DNA from: DASYKT01 sp035995185
GTDB taxonomy: Bacteria; Acidobacteriota; Blastocatellia; Pyrinomonadales; Pyrinomonadaceae
NCBI GenBank assembly: GCA_035995185.1
Contig: DASYKT010000060.1
Location: forward strand, 1-64,000
Length of the DNA: 64,000 nucleotides
Direction: 5' to 3'
A program made the position numbers and the translations under genes. Positions 60,621 through 64,000 of the stretch are shown here, one piece after another (positions within the stretch are counted from its first letter, which is position 1; each line of letters begins with the position of its first letter). The notes beneath the pieces are model-generated. The model searched no databases. It was not told the DNA's origin and saw only the letters and a program-made list of their open reading frames with translations.

Positions 60621-62654
60621 TCACTGTTTCATAACCTTCCCCGGCGGAGACGGCCTGACGCTGATCTCCTGATCTTTCACCAGCGGAGCCGGTCTGACGC
60701 CGATCTCCTCGTTAGCGATAAAATCCGCGTTGGTGACATCCGAGACGAGAGAGACCATTTGGCTCGGGCTGGCAAAGGTGAATTTCTTGCCCTGGACCGT
60801 AACTGTGTAATTGGCGCCGGGCAGATCGGCGAACAGGTAAGTGCCCAGCATTCCGGTATAGACGGTGACCGGTGCGGGCAGGCCGCCGCCGGAAAGTGTC
60901 ACGGCCGTATTTCTGATCGGGCGGCCGTCGGAAGTTTTGACCGTGCCGCTTAGGTCCCACGGACCGGCGGGAAATTCCACCTCCGCGGCGCCTTTATCGC
61001 AGAGCCCGCTTTGCGGACGGGTTACGCCTCGCTCGTCGGTGGTCACGGCGGTGCCGCAATCGCTGGTGCCGTTCGGGATGGTGTCGATCACGGGGCTGCC
61101 GATACCCGGAAGCTGCGTCTTCGGCCCGCTGCCGTTTACCTGGAGCGTCCCTAGATTAGCCGCGCCGGTCGCGTTGTGAGTGGTCGTGCCGGTGATGGTG
61201 GCGCCGGTCAGATCTTCGATATGATTGTAATCCTGCGAATTAACGGTTCCGGAAATGTCCGGGCCGGTAGTGCCGGTGTTGTCGGCGACGACCGAATTTT
61301 TCAGATTGACGGTGCCTGACGTCTGAAAGATGCCGCCGCCCGCAACCGAGGTCGCGGTGTTACCCGCGACGGTGCAATAGTTAAAGTTAACAACCGTGCT
61401 GCCGCTGGACGCTGTGTGTTTGACATAAACGCCCCCTCCGGAGCTTGACGCGGTGTTGCCGCTGATCGTGGTGTTGGTAAAGGATACGGTGGTCGCTATT
61501 AGGCTGACGGGCGTATTTATCAGTACTCCGCCGCCTTCCGCTGCCCCGGTATTACCGCTGATCGTACTTTTAATAATACTGACGTTCGTGCCGGCGCCCT
61601 GGTTTTCAAATGCCACGGCGCTGCCGCCGGTGTTGCCTTCGATGGTCAGCCCGGTCCATGTGCCGCTGAAAATACCGGCAGCCCCGGTCGAACTTCCGGC
61701 GATAGCCGTGCCCTTGATGTTGGAACCCCCGCTTCCGGAGTTGCCGGTAAAGGACGAGTTGGTAATGGCCGCAGATCCTGAGCCCGTTTGGAAATAGATC
61801 CCGCTGCCCTGGCTTCCGCCCGCGCCTGTTCCGGTGCCTTGATTACCGCTGAAAGTAGTGCCGCTGATGGTGACCGTGAAAGCGTTGGTAAAGGATGCGC
61901 CGGCGCCGAAAGCGGTCGCGTCCGTGCCCGAGGCGGTCGAAGTATTATTCAGGAATTGGCTGTTAGTGATCGTTGCGATATCGGAAAACCCGGAGTTTTT
62001 TCTCAGGCCGCCGCCGTTGCAGCTTGTTCCGCTGCTGGTGCAGGAATTGGCGGAAACGGTCACACCGGTCAGCACCACCTGGCCGTCGGCGTTTATACCG
62101 CCGCCGCCCGAGGCGCTGTTGAGCGTGATAACACTATTATTGACGGTCAAAACGCCGATACTGGCGATTCCTCCGCCGCGGTCGGTCGAGGCGGCCCCGA
62201 TCTGGTTGCCGTGCCGCACCGTTACGTCATTTAGTGTAAGAAAGGGTATTCCGCTGCCCCCGACGTCATGCAGCACCCGTTCCGTCGCGGTCCCTGGCGT
62301 CGCGGCCGCCTGGATGATCGTGGTGGCAGCGCCCGCGCCGTTGATGGTCAGATTCTGCCTGATATCCCAATCGCCGCCGGCGTTATTGTCTTCAATTGCC
62401 GCCACCAGCGATTGCGTATAGGTTCCCGCCGGCAGGGTGATGATATCGTCGCCCGCGCTCGCGTTGGCCTCGGATATGGCCGCGCGCAGGGAACAATTCG
62501 CGCCTGCGTCGGCGCAGGTGCCGTTGCCGGGCGTGACGTCGGCAGTGTCGCTGGTGGTGTTAACGACAAAAGTTGCGCCAAACACAGAAGGCACGCTTAT
62601 TGTGAAACAGAAAGCGATAAGTAAGATCGCGGGAAGCCTGGTGGTTGTTATCAT
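60621..62654 (-). CDS. Secreted CSLREA-type beta-helix protein with C-terminal regulatory-like domain
   Basis: A 677-residue product from the ATG at 62654 after GAGGAGG. Signal peptide about 1-26. CSLREA motif CSLRAAISEANA with a preceding CADAGAN near 45. Beta-helix repeats fill about 100-560. The C-terminal domain is DLSGTVKTSDGRPIRNTAVT ... LGTYLFADLPGANYTVTVQG, homologous to the tails of the genes at 36012 and 41649. Residues after that repeat V-R-P-A/S-P. Same order and orientation as its neighbours, so duplication is likely. Confidence 0.87.
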   Translation of the reverse strand: MITTTRLPAILLIAFCFTISVPSVFGATFVVNTTSDTADVTPGNGTCADAGANCSLRAAISEANASAGDDIITLPAGTYTQSLVAAIEDNNAGGDWDIRQNLTINGAGAATTIIQAAATPGTATERVLHDVGGSGIPFLTLNDVTVRHGNQIGAASTDRGGGIASIGVLTVNNSVITLNSASGGGGINADGQVVLTGVTVSANSCTSSGTSCNGGGLRKNSGFSDIATITNSQFLNNTSTASGTDATAFGAGASFTNAFTVTISGTTFSGNQGTGTGAGGSQGSGIYFQTGSGSAAITNSSFTGNSGSGGSNIKGTAIAGSSTGAAGIFSGTWTGLTIEGNTGGSAVAFENQGAGTNVSIIKSTISGNTGAAEGGGVLINTPVSLIATTVSFTNTTISGNTASSSGGGVYVKHTASSGSTVVNFNYCTVAGNTATSVAGGGIFQTSGTVNLKNSVVADNTGTTGPDISGTVNSQDYNHIEDLTGATITGTTTHNATGAANLGTLQVNGSGPKTQLPGIGSPVIDTIPNGTSDCGTAVTTDERGVTRPQSGLCDKGAAEVEFPAGPWDLSGTVKTSDGRPIRNTAVTLSGGGLPAPVTVYTGMLGTYLFADLPGANYTVTVQGKKFTFASPSQMVSLVSDVTNADFIANEEIGVRPAPLVKDQEISVRPSPPGKVMKQ

Positions 62655-62775
62655 GAGTTCCTCCTCGTTAAAAAAGATCGGTCGCTCAGCAGGTTCGCAC
62701 GGGGAGTAGTGACGGGTTTGTATTGCACTACGGTAACGGAAAACAGTCCTGATGGCAAGGAAAATGGGGAGCTCA

Positions 62776-62882
62776 GGTAGCGCCGGCGTCTCGCCGGCTG
62801 TCGCGGAAGCGTCCCGCTTCCGCTTTGACAAGCCAAGCTGAAGGCGGGACGCCTTCAGGACAGCCACCGGGACGGTGGCGCT
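62776..62882. repeat. Palindromic repeat with GTAGCGCCGGC arms
   Basis: Outer arms GGTAGCGCCGGCGTCTCGCC and CCGGGACGGTGGCGCTAC around GTCCCGCTTC/GAAGGCGGGAC hairpins. Its right edge overlaps the TAG stop of the third CSLREA gene (62881-62883). Confidence 0.8.
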
Positions 62883-64000
62883 ACTTAAATTCCGGCTCCA
62901 AATCCTCACGGCTGAAAGGAGCGTTGGCGATAAAATCCGCGTCGGTGATATTCGAGCCGACGGCAAAGACCTGGCTTGCTTTGTTAAAGTGATAACGCTT
63001 GACGCTCACCGTCACCGTATACTCGTTGCCGATCAAATTAGTGAACTGGTAAGTGCCGAGGTTCCCGGTAAAGACCGTCATGGGCGAGGGCAAATTTCCG
63101 CCGCTGATCGTGACCTGGACATTGCGGATGGGCATTCCGGTGGTCGTTTTTACCACTCCGCTCAAGGCCCACGGGCCGGGCGCCAGACCGCCGAGCTCGG
63201 TTGCGCCTTTGTCGCAGCTGCCGTTAAAGGGACGCGAAAATATCCGCTGGTCGTTGGAGACGAGACTGCCGCAATCATTTACACCGGACGGTATCGTATC
63301 CAGCAGCGGGCTCGCCGCGCCGAGCAGCTGCGTCAAGGTCGGCCCGCCATTATCCTGCAGCGCGCCGAGCTGCGGATCGAAGCCGGTCGTGTCATTCGGC
63401 ATCGCTGCAAAGTTGGCGCCCGGGTTTTCGACGTGATTAAAATCCTGGGAAGCCACGGGCCCGAACATATCCGTACCCGTGCCGGGGCCTCCTAATATGT
63501 TGTCGGCCACGATACTATTTTTGATGCTGATCGTGCCGAAGTTAGGCGAGAGCAAGAGTCCCCCGCCGATATCCGCGCCGCTGTTATCTTCATTGGCACG
63601 ATTCCGCGCGACGGTGCAAAAATTCATAATGACGTTCGGGTTTCCCGTGCTTATGAATTGCTCGACCATGACGCCGCCGCCGTTTCCGCCAGAGATATTG
63701 CCGCTCACCGTATCGTTGACCATATTGAGCGTAATGTTTGACGCCGCGGGCCCCTGGTTAATGTCACTAAGATAGATGCCGCCGCCTTTTGTGCTGACGG
63801 AATTTCCCGAGATGGTGCTGTTAAGCAAGTTGATGTTAGTGCTGCCGCCGACCCCTGTTATCTCCAGCCCGCCGCTTTGAAGAGCGGTGTTCCCGTTGAT
63901 GGTCAGCCTGTCCCATGTGCCGCTTATGCCGCCCGTGCCGCCGCTAAAGACCGATATCCCGCCGCCGCGCGTGCTCGTGCCGAAGTTGTTGTTAAAGGTG
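62881..64000 (-). CDS. Secreted beta-helix protein with C-terminal regulatory-like domain, partial
   Basis: The open frame continues to the window edge, so the N-terminus (signal peptide and any CSLREA motif) is missing; at least 372 residues are present. The beta-helix part includes LNSTISGNSVSTKGGGIYLS, then NFCTVARNRANEDNSG. The C-terminal domain WALSGVVKTTTGMPIRNVQV ... LGTYQFTNLIGNEYTVTVSV matches the neighbour. The last residues are REDLEPEFK. The stop codon lies within the palindrome at 62776. A TTG at 63828 is not a real start because the frame is open upstream. Confidence 0.87.
   Translation of the reverse strand, partial: TFNNNFGTSTRGGGISVFSGGTGGISGTWDRLTINGNTALQSGGLEITGVGGSTNINLLNSTISGNSVSTKGGGIYLSDINQGPAASNITLNMVNDTVSGNISGGNGGGVMVEQFISTGNPNVIMNFCTVARNRANEDNSGADIGGGLLLSPNFGTISIKNSIVADNILGGPGTGTDMFGPVASQDFNHVENPGANFAAMPNDTTGFDPQLGALQDNGGPTLTQLLGAASPLLDTIPSGVNDCGSLVSNDQRIFSRPFNGSCDKGATELGGLAPGPWALSGVVKTTTGMPIRNVQVTISGGNLPSPMTVFTGNLGTYQFTNLIGNEYTVTVSVKRYHFNKASQVFAVGSNITDADFIANAPFSREDLEPEFK

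Noticed and set aside
1..64000. tRNA, rRNA or replication origin
   Set aside because: No cloverleaf with a GTTCGAATC-type arm, no rRNA signature and no DnaA-box cluster was seen on reading both strands; short GTTCGAAC words belong to the family B palindromes.

Overview
The window looks like chromosomal accessory DNA from a soil- or environment-type bacterium, most likely Acidobacteriota (Blastocatellia/Pyrinomonadaceae-like). This placement is inferred. The window carries CSLREA-type and FG-GAP secreted repeat proteins, DUF433/DUF5615 pairs, many short palindromic intergenic repeats and carboxypeptidase-regulatory-like C-terminal modules, but no rRNA, tRNA or other phylogenetic marker that I can recognise. 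GC content is moderate (slightly above 50% by eye), with a visibly AT-richer island at about 27.3-28.9 kb.

Layout. 0-5.8 kb: a triple-repeat secreted protein (minus), a frameshifted M23 peptidase lipoprotein, a VWA protein flanked by near-identical direct repeats, an aldo/keto reductase and a GNAT acetyltransferase. 5.9-9.2 kb: two tandem secreted paralogues. 9.4-20.7 kb: a MITE-like element, a pentapeptide-repeat membrane protein, DUF1761, an AraC regulator, two PPC-like secreted paralogues, an M48-like protein lacking two zinc ligands, an extended SDR, and an IS200/RAYT transposase inside its own palindromic repeats. 21-29.3 kb: two tandem Cys-rich secreted peptides with duplicated leaders, two DUF433/DUF5615 toxin-antitoxin pairs (one apparently frameshifted), a TIR-domain protein, two DUF4440-like proteins, hemolysin III, a candidate structured RNA and MmcQ/YjbR. 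29.4-35.7 kb: a subtilase with 13 GVVMGD repeats, flanked by inverted repeats and preceded by a sigma-54-type promoter; a second promoter of the same design drives a 41-residue membrane peptide. 36-43 kb: two secreted proteins sharing a C-terminal module. 44-50 kb: a kinase-like protein, a glycosidase-like protein, two SH3 membrane proteins, a LolA-like protein and a cupin. 50.3-57.3 kb: two units of large secreted proteins of unknown function with a 51-residue Cys-rich peptide between them. 57.6-64 kb: three tandem CSLREA-type beta-helix proteins, the last cut by the window edge.

Much of the window encodes exported proteins, often as adjacent or nearby paralogues, with little core metabolism. 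Between the genes lies a dense set of imperfect palindromes of several families. Some are nested inside one another, one family includes the transposase that probably moves it, and several supply stop codons or abut start codons of neighbouring genes. The best candidates for something undescribed are the two matched sigma-54 promoters with a shared upstream CGGTCA/TGACCG palindrome, the inverted-repeat-flanked GVVMGD protease unit, the Cys-rich peptides with duplicated leaders, and the catalytically altered M48 protein.
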